From positions 1 to 7,647 of the forward strand of contig CAZTTQ010000034.1 of the NCBI GenBank assembly GCA_964616135.1: 7,647 nucleotides of DNA, in the 5' to 3' direction. This document shows positions 1-5,591 of the stretch, in pieces. The first letter of the stretch is position 1. Each line of letters begins with the position of its first letter. The position numbers were made by a program, and so were the translations under genes. The notes under the pieces were generated by a model. The model was not told the origin of the DNA. It was given only the letters and a program-made list of their open reading frames with translations, and ran no database searches. Origin of the DNA: JAJYIV01 sp964616135 (GTDB taxonomy: Bacteria; Patescibacteriota; Patescibacteriia; UBA9934; GWF2-40-263).

Positions 1-242
1 AAGAAGGCGGCCGCCACAAGCCGTTCTTCAAGGGTTACAAGCCCCAGTTCTACATCCGCACCACGGACGTCACGGGTGAAATCACCCTGCCGGCCGGCGT
101 GGAAATGATCATGCCGGGCGACACGACCAAGATCACCGTCAAGTTGATCATCCCGGTCGCGTTGGAAGACCAGTCCAAGTTCGCCATCCGCGAAGGCGGC
201 AAGACCGTCGGCGCCGGTTCCGTCACCAAGATCCTCAAGTAA
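1..242 (+). CDS. tuf: Elongation factor Tu, C-terminal part (5' truncated by window)
   Basis: EF-Tu is the GTPase that carries aminoacyl-tRNA to the ribosomal A site in the cytoplasm. Only the last 79 residues are present; the reading phase starts at base 3 and ends with TAA at 240-242. The piece is the end of the third (beta-barrel) domain. It shows the family signatures EGGRHKPFFKGYKPQFY, the RTTDVTG stretch, GVEMIMPGD, and the closing FAIREGGKTVGAGSV. The GTP-binding domain lies upstream, outside the window. S10 follows after 29 bases, matching the common end of the str operon (fusA-tuf-rpsJ), so co-transcription with S10 is likely. Nothing looks degenerate. Identification is essentially certain; which tuf copy it is cannot be told. 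Confidence 0.97.
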   Translation, partial: EGGRHKPFFKGYKPQFYIRTTDVTGEITLPAGVEMIMPGDTTKITVKLIIPVALEDQSKFAIREGGKTVGAGSVTKILK

Positions 243-271
243 GCTAAGCTTGCTCTTTAGCCCCCGATCTT

Positions 272-610
272 GTGACTTCCGCCCGCAAAACCGACGCCCC
301 CGCCGAAGCGCCGCGCATCCGCATCAAGATCCGCGCGTACGACCACAAGATCATCGATCAGGCCACCCAGACCATCATCCGCACCGCGGAACGGTCCGGC
401 GCCAAAATCCTCGGTCCGGTCCCGTTGCCGACTGAAAAGCGTAAGTACACCGTGAACCGCTCGACGTTCGTCCATAAGGACGCGCGCGAGCAGTACGAGA
501 TGCGCGTCCACAAGCGCCTGATCGACATCACGAGCCCCAACGAAAAAACGATGGACGCTCTGATGACGCTCAACCTCCCCGCGGGGGTGGACGTCGAGAT
601 CAAGACGTAA
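272..610 (+). CDS. rpsJ: 30S ribosomal protein S10
   Basis: S10 sits in the head of the small subunit; in E. coli it also pairs with NusB in antitermination. The 112-residue product has the family core: IRIKIRAYDHKIIDQA near residues 16-31, then GAKILGPVPLPT, and HKDAREQYEMRVHKRLIDI near 68-86. It is about ten residues longer than usual because of a polar N-terminal lead-in. GTG at 272 is the only credible start: the frame has no ATG upstream before an in-frame TAA at 245-247, and the core begins soon after. The GTG is preceded by T, as at every other start here. The gene lies 29 bases after tuf but 356 bases before L3, so it appears to belong to the tuf transcription unit rather than to the ribosomal protein run that follows. 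Confidence 0.95.
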   Translation: MTSARKTDAPAEAPRIRIKIRAYDHKIIDQATQTIIRTAERSGAKILGPVPLPTEKRKYTVNRSTFVHKDAREQYEMRVHKRLIDITSPNEKTMDALMTLNLPAGVDVEIKT

Positions 611-629
611 GACGCACGATAAGCAGCCG

Positions 630-695
630 GCGGCGCTCCTGCGCTGCTTCTGTCCACGGAAACGTTCCGTTGTCGGAAGCAGCGCAGGACGTCGC
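630..695 (+). repeat. Long nested hairpin (inverted repeat) after S10
   Basis: The arms at 637-650 and 676-689 are a perfect 14-base inverted repeat (TCCTGCGCTGCTTC against GAAGCAGCGCAGGA). Inside, ACGGAA at 656-661 pairs with TTCCGT at 665-670 around an ACG loop. Between these stems lie two mismatches and one G-T pair. Outside, 630-635 pairs with 690-695 across a single bulged base at 636. In total about 29 pairs can form over 66 bases. It starts 20 bases after the S10 stop and has no T-run, so it is not a typical terminator. It may be an RNA processing or stabilising 3' structure of the tuf-S10 mRNA, or a dispersed palindromic repeat. Confidence 0.8.
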
Positions 696-712
696 ACAGG
701 CGGCAACGAACC

Positions 713-748
713 CGGAAGAAAGATCCTCGTTTCGAGGAAAACCTTCCG
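713..748 (+). other. Two-tier hairpin in the S10-L3 gap
   Basis: TCCTCG (724-729) and CGAGGA (733-738) form a perfect 6-base stem with a TTT loop. This is nested within CGGAAG (713-718) pairing with CTTCCG (743-748), separated by a purine-rich internal loop. It abuts a further small hairpin, GTCGG-CTT-CCGAC, at 748-760, which shares base 748 and so competes with the outer stem. Function is unknown; it could be part of an RNA leader. Confidence 0.5.
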
Positions 749-863
749 TCGGCTTCCGACCCGCTTGCAAGAAGACCTCTTTCATCCCCATTTCGCCAAC
801 GCCTTTAGTTCCGACAGGCCAGAAGCCGGCCGCGGAGCGCATGAATACCCTTGAAGCCGTCTG

Positions 864-880
864 AACCCGTCCGGGTTTTT
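864..880 (+). terminator. Rho-independent terminator-like hairpin before L3
   Basis: AACCC (864-868) pairs with GGGTT (873-877) around the loop GTCC, and the 3' arm runs into five consecutive T at 876-880. The stem is short (5 bp, with a possible G-T pair below it), so strength is uncertain. Its place in the only large gap of the cluster, about 250 bases after the S10 stop and 87 before L3, fits a terminator or attenuator separating tuf-S10 from the L3 unit. Confidence 0.5.
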
Positions 881-919
881 GCGCGTTTCAGGGAAATTCT
901 GGCGTTTCGCGTTCGACTT

Positions 920-958
920 CTGGCTTTTTCTGTAGCCAGCTGTATGTCCCGCAGGGAC
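920..958 (+). promoter_or_regulatory. Paired hairpins directly upstream of the L3 start
   Basis: CTGGCT (920-925) pairs with AGCCAG (934-939) around a T-rich 8-base loop. Immediately after, GTCCC (946-950) pairs with GGGAC (954-958) around GCA, ending 8 bases before the ATG at 967. An alternative outer stem, TATGT (943-947) with ACATA (963-967), would reach the first base of the L3 start codon. The position is suited to control of L3 translation. Leader control of this operon by a ribosomal protein is known from E. coli (L4), but no similarity to that leader is claimed. Confidence 0.45.
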
Positions 959-966
959 CACTACAT

Positions 967-1593
967 ATGCCCTTCATCATCGGCCGTAAGATCGAAATGA
1001 GCCAAGAGTTCAAAGCCGACGGCACGGTCGTTCCCGTGACGTTGGTTTCCGTAGAGCCGAACGTGGTTACCCAGGTCCGCACGCAGGAGAAGGACGGCTA
1101 CACGGCCGTCCAGCTCGGGACCAACGTCCGCCGCGTTCTCGTAAAGCCGGAAGCCGGACACGTAAAAGACCTTCCTTCTGTCGGTGACCTGCGCGAATTC
1201 CGCGTGGAATCCACTGACTTGAAGCGCGGGGACACGGTTTCCGCCTCCGTCTTTACGCCTGGCATGAAAGTGGACGTCGTCGGCACCTCCAAGGGCCACG
1301 GCTTCCAGGGTGTCGTGAAGCGCCACCACTTCGCCGGCGGTCGCACGACGCACGGTCAAAAGGACCAGGTCCGCATGCCGGGTTCGCTCGCCTCCCAGCG
1401 CCAAGGCCCGGTTTCCAAGGGTCAGCGCATGGCCGGCCATATGGGCGACGCCCGCATCACGGTCAAGAACCTTGAGATCGTCTCCGTCGATGCTGAAAAG
1501 AACCAAATCGCCGTAAAGGGTGCCGTCCCCGGCGCCCGCAACGGCCTGCTCCTCATTATCGCTCGTGACGGCAAAACGGTATGGCAACGGTAA
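967..1593 (+). CDS. rplC: 50S ribosomal protein L3
   Basis: L3 is an early-assembling large-subunit protein that binds near the 3' end of 23S rRNA and sends a loop toward the peptidyl transferase centre. The 208-residue product matches the usual family length. It opens with the expected GRKIEMSQEF segment and VTLVSVEPNVVTQV, and carries the hallmark VGTSKGHGFQGVVKRHHF near residues 105-122, followed by THG, MPGS and KGQRMAGHMG near 151-160. The loop between PGS and KGQRMAG is one residue shorter than in E. coli, so the exact counterpart of the methylated Gln150 is ambiguous. The ATG at 967 is preceded by T and has no Shine-Dalgarno sequence. The 3' end overlaps the L4 start by 13 bases, pointing to translational coupling. 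This is the first gene of the run after the structured gap. Confidence 0.97.
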   Translation: MPFIIGRKIEMSQEFKADGTVVPVTLVSVEPNVVTQVRTQEKDGYTAVQLGTNVRRVLVKPEAGHVKDLPSVGDLREFRVESTDLKRGDTVSASVFTPGMKVDVVGTSKGHGFQGVVKRHHFAGGRTTHGQKDQVRMPGSLASQRQGPVSKGQRMAGHMGDARITVKNLEIVSVDAEKNQIAVKGAVPGARNGLLLIIARDGKTVWQR

Positions 1594-2216
1594 AACTCTA
1601 CAACCAGCAGGGAACCGTCGTCGGCGACCTCGCCCTCGACGCCAAGCTGTTTGACGTGAAGCCGGATCACGGCTTGGTGCACGAGGCCTCCGTGGCCCAG
1701 TCCGCCAACTCCCGCCAGTCCATCGCTCACACCAAGATGCGCGGCGAAGTGGCCGGTACCGGCAAGAAGCCGTGGAAGCAGAAAGGCACCGGTCGCGCCC
1801 GCCACGGTTCCCGCCGTTCGCCGATCTGGGTCGGTGGTGGCATCACCTTCGGTCCGCGCTCCGAACGCAACTTCTCCGTGAAGATGAACCGCAAGGCCCG
1901 CCGCAAGGCGCTGGCCATGGTGCTCACGGACAAGGTGTTGTCCGGTTCCTTCATCGCGGTGGATTCCTTGGAACTTGGCGCTGCCAAGACCAAGACGTTC
2001 GCCGGCATCTTGAAGGCCATGCCGCTCAAGTCCAAGAAGACCATCGTCATCTTGGAACCGAAGAACACGTCGGCTGCTCGCGCCGCCCGCAACATGCCCC
2101 GCGTCTCCACCATCTCTGCTTCCAGCGTGAATATCGTGGACTTGCTCGCGCATGACGGTGTTATCGCCAGCCGCGAAGCTATCGACGTTCTCACCAAGAC
2201 CTTCGCTCGCGCCTAA
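1581..2216 (+). CDS. rplD: 50S ribosomal protein L4
   Basis: L4 binds domain I of 23S rRNA and extends a loop that lines the exit tunnel; in E. coli it also represses its own operon. The 211-residue product is of normal size. The extended loop region, residues about 51-92, is very well conserved: TKMRGEVAGTGKKPW, QKGTGRARHGS, RRSPIWVGGGITFGP. The C-terminal Rossmann-like part contains VILEPKN and a final NIVDLLAHDG near residues 180-190. The start at 1581 lies inside the end of L3 in another frame and is again preceded by T (GGTATG). There is no Shine-Dalgarno sequence, so initiation probably depends on ribosomes finishing L3. The S10-L3 gap could be the target for autoregulation, but the sequence alone does not show it. 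Confidence 0.97.
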   Translation: MATVKLYNQQGTVVGDLALDAKLFDVKPDHGLVHEASVAQSANSRQSIAHTKMRGEVAGTGKKPWKQKGTGRARHGSRRSPIWVGGGITFGPRSERNFSVKMNRKARRKALAMVLTDKVLSGSFIAVDSLELGAAKTKTFAGILKAMPLKSKKTIVILEPKNTSAARAARNMPRVSTISASSVNIVDLLAHDGVIASREAIDVLTKTFARA

Positions 2217-2217
2217 T

Positions 2218-2631
2218 ATGGGTATTCTCGACCGTTTCAAGAAGCAGGATGCCCCCACGAAGGCCGCCAAGAAGGCGCCCGTGAAAAAGGTTGCCGCCAA
2301 GGGAAAGAAGGAGGAGACCGCCGCCGTCGCCAAGAAAGCCATGCCGGCGAACCTCTCCAAGGTGCTGGTGAAGGCCCTGGTCACGGAAAAAGCCGCCCAC
2401 CTCTCTTCCATCGGCCAGTACGCGTTCGAAGTTTCCCGCCAAGCGACGCGCGTCGACGTCCGCAACGCCATCACGGCGAAGTACGGCGTCGTCCCGGAAG
2501 CGGTGAACATCCAGCTCGTCCGCGGCAAGTGGGTCCGCTTCGGCCGCTTTAACGGCCAGCGCCAGACGTGGAAGAAAGCCATTGTCATTCTCCCGGCCGG
2601 CAAGTCCATGGACGTGCACGCCGGCGTCTAA
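2218..2631 (+). CDS. rplW: 50S ribosomal protein L23 with lysine-rich N-terminal extension
   Basis: L23 lies at the mouth of the exit tunnel and is the docking site for trigger factor and SRP. The product has 137 residues against about 95-100 for typical bacterial L23. The core starts near residue 48 and shows ALVTEKAA (53-60), YAFEVSRQATRVDVRNAI, and a VRGKWVRFGRFNGQRQTWKKAIV stretch typical of the rRNA-binding arm and last strand. Residues 1-46 are an extra segment: an amphipathic-looking MGILDRFKK start, then a low-complexity Lys/Ala region. ATG at 2218 follows the L4 stop after one base and keeps the T-before-ATG pattern. An in-frame start at 2152 lies inside L4 and is unlikely; ATG at 2341 would remove the extension but lacks the T. 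The extension may contact rRNA or tunnel-exit partners. Confidence 0.93.
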   Translation: MGILDRFKKQDAPTKAAKKAPVKKVAAKGKKEETAAVAKKAMPANLSKVLVKALVTEKAAHLSSIGQYAFEVSRQATRVDVRNAITAKYGVVPEAVNIQLVRGKWVRFGRFNGQRQTWKKAIVILPAGKSMDVHAGV

Positions 2632-2635
2632 TCCT

Positions 2636-3481
2636 ATGCCCGTCAAACGCTACAATCCGACCTCGGCCGGTCGCCGCATCTCCAGCGTCGACACGTTTGA
2701 GGACGTCACCAAGAGCCACCCGGAGAAGTCGTTGACGATCCCGCGCAAGGAATGGGCCGGCCGCACCTACGGGAAAATCACGGTCCGCCACAAGGGCGGT
2801 GGTGCCAAACAGCGCATCCGCATCGTGGACAGCGTCCGCAACGAATATGACGTTCCGGCTGTCGTGAACGCCATCGAATACGACCCGAACCGCGGCGCCC
2901 GCCTCGCCTTGCTCTTCTACAAGAACGGCAAGAAGGCCTACATCGTCGCTCCGTTGGGCCTGAAGGTCGGCGACACCGTCGTCTCCTCCAAGTCCAAGGG
3001 CGAAATCCAGATCGGCAACCGCTTCGCCTTGGAAAACATCCCGGTGGGCCTGATGGTCCACGACGTGGAAATGACCAAGGGGAAGGGCGGCCAGATCGCC
3101 CGCGGCGCCGGCGCCGTCGTCCAGCTCATGGCCGTGGAAGGCAACTACGCCACGCTCAAGATGCCGTCCGGCGAATTGCGCCAGGTGTTCAAGGGCTGCA
3201 TGGCCACGATTGGCCAGGCGTCCAACCCGGATCGCCGCCTCATCCGTTGGGGCAAGGCCGGCCGCTCCCGCCATCGCGGCATCCGCCCGACGGTCCGCGG
3301 CAAGGTCATGAACCCGGTTGATCACCCGCACGGTGGTGGTGAAGGCCGCAACTCCATCGGTTTGAAGCATCCGAAGACCCCGCAGGGCAAGCCCGCCCTC
3401 GGCGTGAAGACCCGCCGCAAGCAGGCTTCCGACGCCCTCATTCTGACGCGCCGCCCGAAGGGCCGCTTCGTCGGGGCTTAA
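2636..3481 (+). CDS. rplB: 50S ribosomal protein L2
   Basis: L2 is the most conserved large-subunit protein; it is needed for subunit association and for assembly of the peptidyl transferase centre. The 281-residue product has the usual length (about 275). Motifs in order are: RYNPTSAGRR at the N-terminus, ITVRHKGGGAKQRIRIVD, EYDPNRGARLALL, the NIPVGLMVHDVEM / GKGGQIARGAG region, GKAGRSRHRGIRPTVRG, and NPVDHPHGGGEGRNS with Asp229, His230 and His232. His230 corresponds to the functionally important E. coli His229. The start at 2636 lies four bases after the L23 stop with a CCTATG context and no Shine-Dalgarno sequence; an 18-codon upstream extension in the same frame would overlap L23 and is rejected. 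A typical, intact gene. Confidence 0.97.
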   Translation: MPVKRYNPTSAGRRISSVDTFEDVTKSHPEKSLTIPRKEWAGRTYGKITVRHKGGGAKQRIRIVDSVRNEYDVPAVVNAIEYDPNRGARLALLFYKNGKKAYIVAPLGLKVGDTVVSSKSKGEIQIGNRFALENIPVGLMVHDVEMTKGKGGQIARGAGAVVQLMAVEGNYATLKMPSGELRQVFKGCMATIGQASNPDRRLIRWGKAGRSRHRGIRPTVRGKVMNPVDHPHGGGEGRNSIGLKHPKTPQGKPALGVKTRRKQASDALILTRRPKGRFVGA

Positions 3482-3493
3482 TCGCCAACACCT

Positions 3494-3835
3494 ATGTCTC
3501 GCAGCATCAAAAAGGGTCCCTACGTGGATCCCAAACTCCTGAAGAAGGTGATGGCCCTCAAGCCCGGCGACAAGACCACCGTCAAAACGTGGTCCCGCGA
3601 CTGCTCGGTGACGCCGGAAATGGTCGGCTTCAACCTGGGCGTCCACAATGGCCGCGACTTCATCACGGTCCGCGTCGTGGAAAACATGGTCGGGCACAAG
3701 CTCGGCGAATTCTCCCCGACCCGCAAGTTCACCCGTCACGGCGGCAAGCTCCAGAAGGACATGGACGCTACCACGGCTCCGGCCGCCGCCGCTCCTGCCA
3801 CCCCGGCCCCCGCGGCCAAGGGCGGCAAGAAGTAA
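3494..3835 (+). CDS. rpsS: 30S ribosomal protein S19 with Ala/Pro-rich tail
   Basis: S19 is in the head of the small subunit, pairs with S13 and contacts L5-side bridges and the A-site tRNA region. The first 90 residues are the complete family fold: MSRSIKKGPYVDPKLLKKV, TWSRDCSVTPEMVGF, VHNGRDFITVRV, and the signature MVGHKLGEFSPTRKFTRHG near residues 65-83. Residues 92-113 are an added low-complexity tail rich in Ala and Pro that ends in GGKK, making the product 113 residues rather than about 85-95. S19 C-termini are known to be flexible and variable. The start, 12 bases after L2, has the CCTATG context. The gene lies in the standard L2-S19-L22 order. Confidence 0.96.
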   Translation: MSRSIKKGPYVDPKLLKKVMALKPGDKTTVKTWSRDCSVTPEMVGFNLGVHNGRDFITVRVVENMVGHKLGEFSPTRKFTRHGGKLQKDMDATTAPAAAAPATPAPAAKGGKK

Positions 3836-3844
3836 CCTTATTCT

Positions 3845-4198
3845 ATGGAAGTCCGCGCATACGCCCGCCACATCCGCACGTCCCCGCGCAAAATCCGTTT
3901 GGTGATTGACGCCATCCGGGGCAAGCACGTGGACGCCGCGCTCACGCAGCTGCGCTTCCTGAATAAGGGGGCGACGTTGCCCGTCGAGAAATTGCTCCGT
4001 TCGGCCATTGCCAACGCGGTGCACAACTTCAAGCTGTCCCCGTCCTCGCTCCACGTGAAAGCGATCTCCGCCGACGGCGGTCCTTCGCTGAAGCGCTGGC
4101 GCGCGCGCGCCATGGGTCGGGCCGCCCCGATCTTGAAGCGCTCCGCCCACATCTCCGTGGTGCTTTCCGACGAACCCCCCAAGGCCAAGAAGGCCTAA
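3845..4198 (+). CDS. rplV: 50S ribosomal protein L22
   Basis: L22 contacts all domains of 23S rRNA, and its long beta hairpin lines the exit tunnel beside L4, where macrolide-resistance changes map in other bacteria. The 117-residue product (family about 110) has the expected start EVRAYARHIRTSPRKIRLV, the helix segment VEKLLRSAIANAVHN, and the hairpin DGGPSLKRWRARAMGRA followed by ILKRSAHISVVLSD. The C-terminus adds a short Lys/Pro-rich end (EPPKAKKA). Within the hairpin the DNA is a GC alternation near 4099-4110 that encodes the Arg-Ala-Arg-Ala stretch. The start lies nine bases after the S19 stop, in a TTCTATG context without a Shine-Dalgarno sequence. Confidence 0.96.
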   Translation: MEVRAYARHIRTSPRKIRLVIDAIRGKHVDAALTQLRFLNKGATLPVEKLLRSAIANAVHNFKLSPSSLHVKAISADGGPSLKRWRARAMGRAAPILKRSAHISVVLSDEPPKAKKA

Positions 4199-4204
4199 CC
4201 TCCT

Positions 4205-4888
4205 ATGGGTCACAAAGTACATCCGAAAGCCTTCCGTCTCGCGGTGACCCGCGGATGGGACGCCTCCTGGTTCGCCGGCAAAAAGGAAGCCTTCGCCACG
4301 TTGTTGCGCGAAGACGTCCAGATCCGCGCTTTCCTCCTGAAGGAATTGCGCGAAGCGCTCGTGGACCGCGTGGAGATTGAACGCGCCCGCGGCAAGGTCA
4401 CGGTCACCGTGCACTCCGCGAAGCCCGGCATCATCATCGGCCGCGCCGGAGCCGGCATCGAAGAGCTCGTCAAAAAGCTCAAGCAGCGCTACTACCGCGG
4501 CCGCAAGGTTGAATTGAACCTGCAGGTCAAGGAAGTGATGAACCCGAACTTGAGCGCCCGCATCGTCGGCCTCCTGATCGCGTTCGACCTTGAAAAGCGC
4601 ATGCCCTTCCGCCGCTCCATGAAGTCCTCCATCGAACGCGTGCTGAAGTCCGGTGCCCAAGGCATGAAGGTGACGATCGGCGGCCGCCTGAACGGCGCCG
4701 AAATCGCCCGCGTGGAAAGCCTCGCCCACGGCAAGGTTCCGCTCCACAACCTCCGCGCCGACATCAACTTCGCCTCCGTCACGGCTTACACCATCGCCGG
4801 TACCATCGGCATCAAGGTGTGGATCAACCGCGGGGAAGTGTTCGAAAAGAAAGAAGTGGTCCAGGAAGAAACCGCCAAGGCCGCCTAA
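4205..4888 (+). CDS. rpsC: 30S ribosomal protein S3
   Basis: S3 forms part of the mRNA entry channel of the small subunit and has mRNA-unwinding activity together with S4 and S5 in E. coli. The 227-residue product is of normal length. It begins MGHKVHPKAFRLAVTRGWDA. The KH domain has its GxxG loop as GRAG at residues 79-82, within PGIIIGRAGAGIEEL. The C-terminal S3 domain shows KSGAQGMKVTIGGRLNGAEIAR, VPLHNLRADI and TIGIKVWINRGEVF. The acidic and Ala/Lys tail is typical. It starts six bases after L22. The spacer reads CCTCC, which is the anti-Shine-Dalgarno sense rather than the Shine-Dalgarno sense. Confidence 0.97.
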   Translation: MGHKVHPKAFRLAVTRGWDASWFAGKKEAFATLLREDVQIRAFLLKELREALVDRVEIERARGKVTVTVHSAKPGIIIGRAGAGIEELVKKLKQRYYRGRKVELNLQVKEVMNPNLSARIVGLLIAFDLEKRMPFRRSMKSSIERVLKSGAQGMKVTIGGRLNGAEIARVESLAHGKVPLHNLRADINFASVTAYTIAGTIGIKVWINRGEVFEKKEVVQEETAKAA

Positions 4889-4900
4889 CCCTGCCCTCGT

Positions 4901-5320
4901 ATGCTTATTCCGAAGAAGGTCAAACATCGCAAGTGGCACAAGGGTCGCGCCCGCGGCAAGCGTTTGGCCACCCAAAAGATCACGTTGGCGTTCGGTTCCG
5001 TGGGCCTCAAGTCCATGACCGAAGGCTGGGTGACGTCCCGCCAGATTGAAGCGGCGCGCCGCGCCCTGACCCGCACCATCAAGCGCGGGGGCAAGGTCTG
5101 GATCCGCATCTTCCCGGACAAGCCGGTGACCACTAAGGGGTCCGAAATGCCGATGGGTAAGGGCAAAGGCGCCGTAGACCACTACGTCTCCGTCGTCCGC
5201 CCGGGCACCATCATGTTCGAAATGGACGGCGTCTCTACGGAACTGGCCCGCGAGGCCATGACGCTCGCCTCCCACAAGCTTCCGGTCCAGACGAAGATCG
5301 CCGACCGCGAGCTCCTCTAA
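4901..5320 (+). CDS. rplP: 50S ribosomal protein L16
   Basis: L16 organises helices around the A-site tRNA elbow in the large subunit and is needed late in assembly. The 139-residue product matches the family (about 136-144). Motifs: MLIPKKVKHRKWHKGR, FGSVGLKSM, IEAARRALTRTIKRGGKVWIRIFPDKPVT in two adjoining blocks, then MGKGKGAVDHYVSVVRPG and the LAREAMTLASHKLPVQT helix. Just before MGKGKG the residue is Pro84, where E. coli has Arg81, the residue hydroxylated by the YcfD/RoxA oxygenase. The gene follows S3 after 12 bases. It is followed only four bases later by S17, with no room for L29, which usually sits between them. Confidence 0.96.
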   Translation: MLIPKKVKHRKWHKGRARGKRLATQKITLAFGSVGLKSMTEGWVTSRQIEAARRALTRTIKRGGKVWIRIFPDKPVTTKGSEMPMGKGKGAVDHYVSVVRPGTIMFEMDGVSTELAREAMTLASHKLPVQTKIADRELL

Positions 5321-5324
5321 CCTT

Positions 5325-5579
5325 ATGACGAACGCCAAGATCCAATCGAAGGTCGTCCGCACGTTCACCGGCGTCGTCGTGTCCGACAAAATGGACAAGA
5401 CGATCGTCGTCCGCGTGGACCGCACCCTCGTGCACGCCAAGTACGGCAAGCGCTTCGTGCGCTCCGAAAAGTACAAGGTGCACGACGAGGCGAACGCGCA
5501 TAAGGTGGGCGAGACCGTCTCGTTCGTCGAATGCCGCCCGCTGTCCCGCGACAAGCGCTGGCGCGTGGTCGCCGCCTAA
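5325..5579 (+). CDS. rpsQ: 30S ribosomal protein S17
   Basis: S17 is a primary 16S rRNA-binding protein of OB-fold type in the small-subunit body, needed early in assembly. The 84-residue product is of standard length. The family signature VVVSDKMDKTIVVRVDR is at residues 17-33, followed by the HAKYGKRFVRSEKYKVHDE block and a conserved GETVSFVECRPLSRDKRW C-terminal segment. The start at 5325 is four bases after the L16 stop (CCTTATG), with no Shine-Dalgarno sequence. Its direct contact with L16 is the notable point, because rpmC (L29) is missing from this position. Confidence 0.96.
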   Translation: MTNAKIQSKVVRTFTGVVVSDKMDKTIVVRVDRTLVHAKYGKRFVRSEKYKVHDEANAHKVGETVSFVECRPLSRDKRWRVVAA

Positions 5580-5591
5580 CCGCCCTCTTCT

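Larger units (their letters stand above)
611..966 (+). other. Structured non-coding gap between S10 and L3
   Basis: These 356 bases hold no credible gene. They carry a series of inverted repeats: 630-695, 713-748, 748-760, 864-880, 920-939 and 946-958, listed separately where strong. Some arms can also pair elsewhere: GTCGGAAG at 672-679 is the exact complement of CTTCCGAC at 753-760, and CCAGAAG at 819-825 of CTTCTGG at 917-923. The terminator-like element at 864-880 and the large spacing suggest that transcription from tuf-S10 is ended or attenuated here and that L3 has its own promoter or leader. No convincing -35/-10 pair was found by eye. The region may be an untranslated leader for the L3 operon, but that is inference. 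Confidence 0.6.

Noticed and set aside
243..261. Small hairpin GCTAA...TTAGC between EF-Tu and S10
   Set aside because: Only five or six weak pairs and no T-run; expected by chance at this length.
670..864. A 64-codon plus-strand open frame in the S10-L3 gap
   Set aside because: It would start on TTG inside the arm of the long hairpin, ends in TGA unlike all real genes here, and its sequence follows the inverted repeats rather than protein-like composition.
884..960. A sigma-70-type promoter before L3
   Set aside because: Several weak hexamer pairs were tried (for example TTCTGG at 918-923 with TGTATG at 941-946) but none is close to consensus. A promoter is likely on organisational grounds but cannot be placed.
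2152..2217. Upstream start for L23
   Set aside because: It would overlap L4 by 65 bases. ATG at 2218, one base after the L4 stop and preceded by T, fits the cluster pattern.
1422..2609. A 395-codon minus-strand open frame opposite L3, L4 and L23
   Set aside because: Same cause: antisense of conserved ribosomal protein genes, no recognisable family, no start signal matching the local pattern.
2582..2635. Upstream start for L2
   Set aside because: The 18 extra codons lie inside the end of L23 and add nothing family-like; MPVKRYNPTS at 2636 is the normal L2 start.
2585..5554. A 989-codon open frame on the minus strand across L2 to S17
   Set aside because: It is a shadow of strongly biased, GC-rich plus-strand genes that almost never use codons giving reverse stops. 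Its translation is low-complexity His/Asp/Ala/Gly-rich sequence with no recognisable domain, and it lies opposite firmly identified ribosomal genes.
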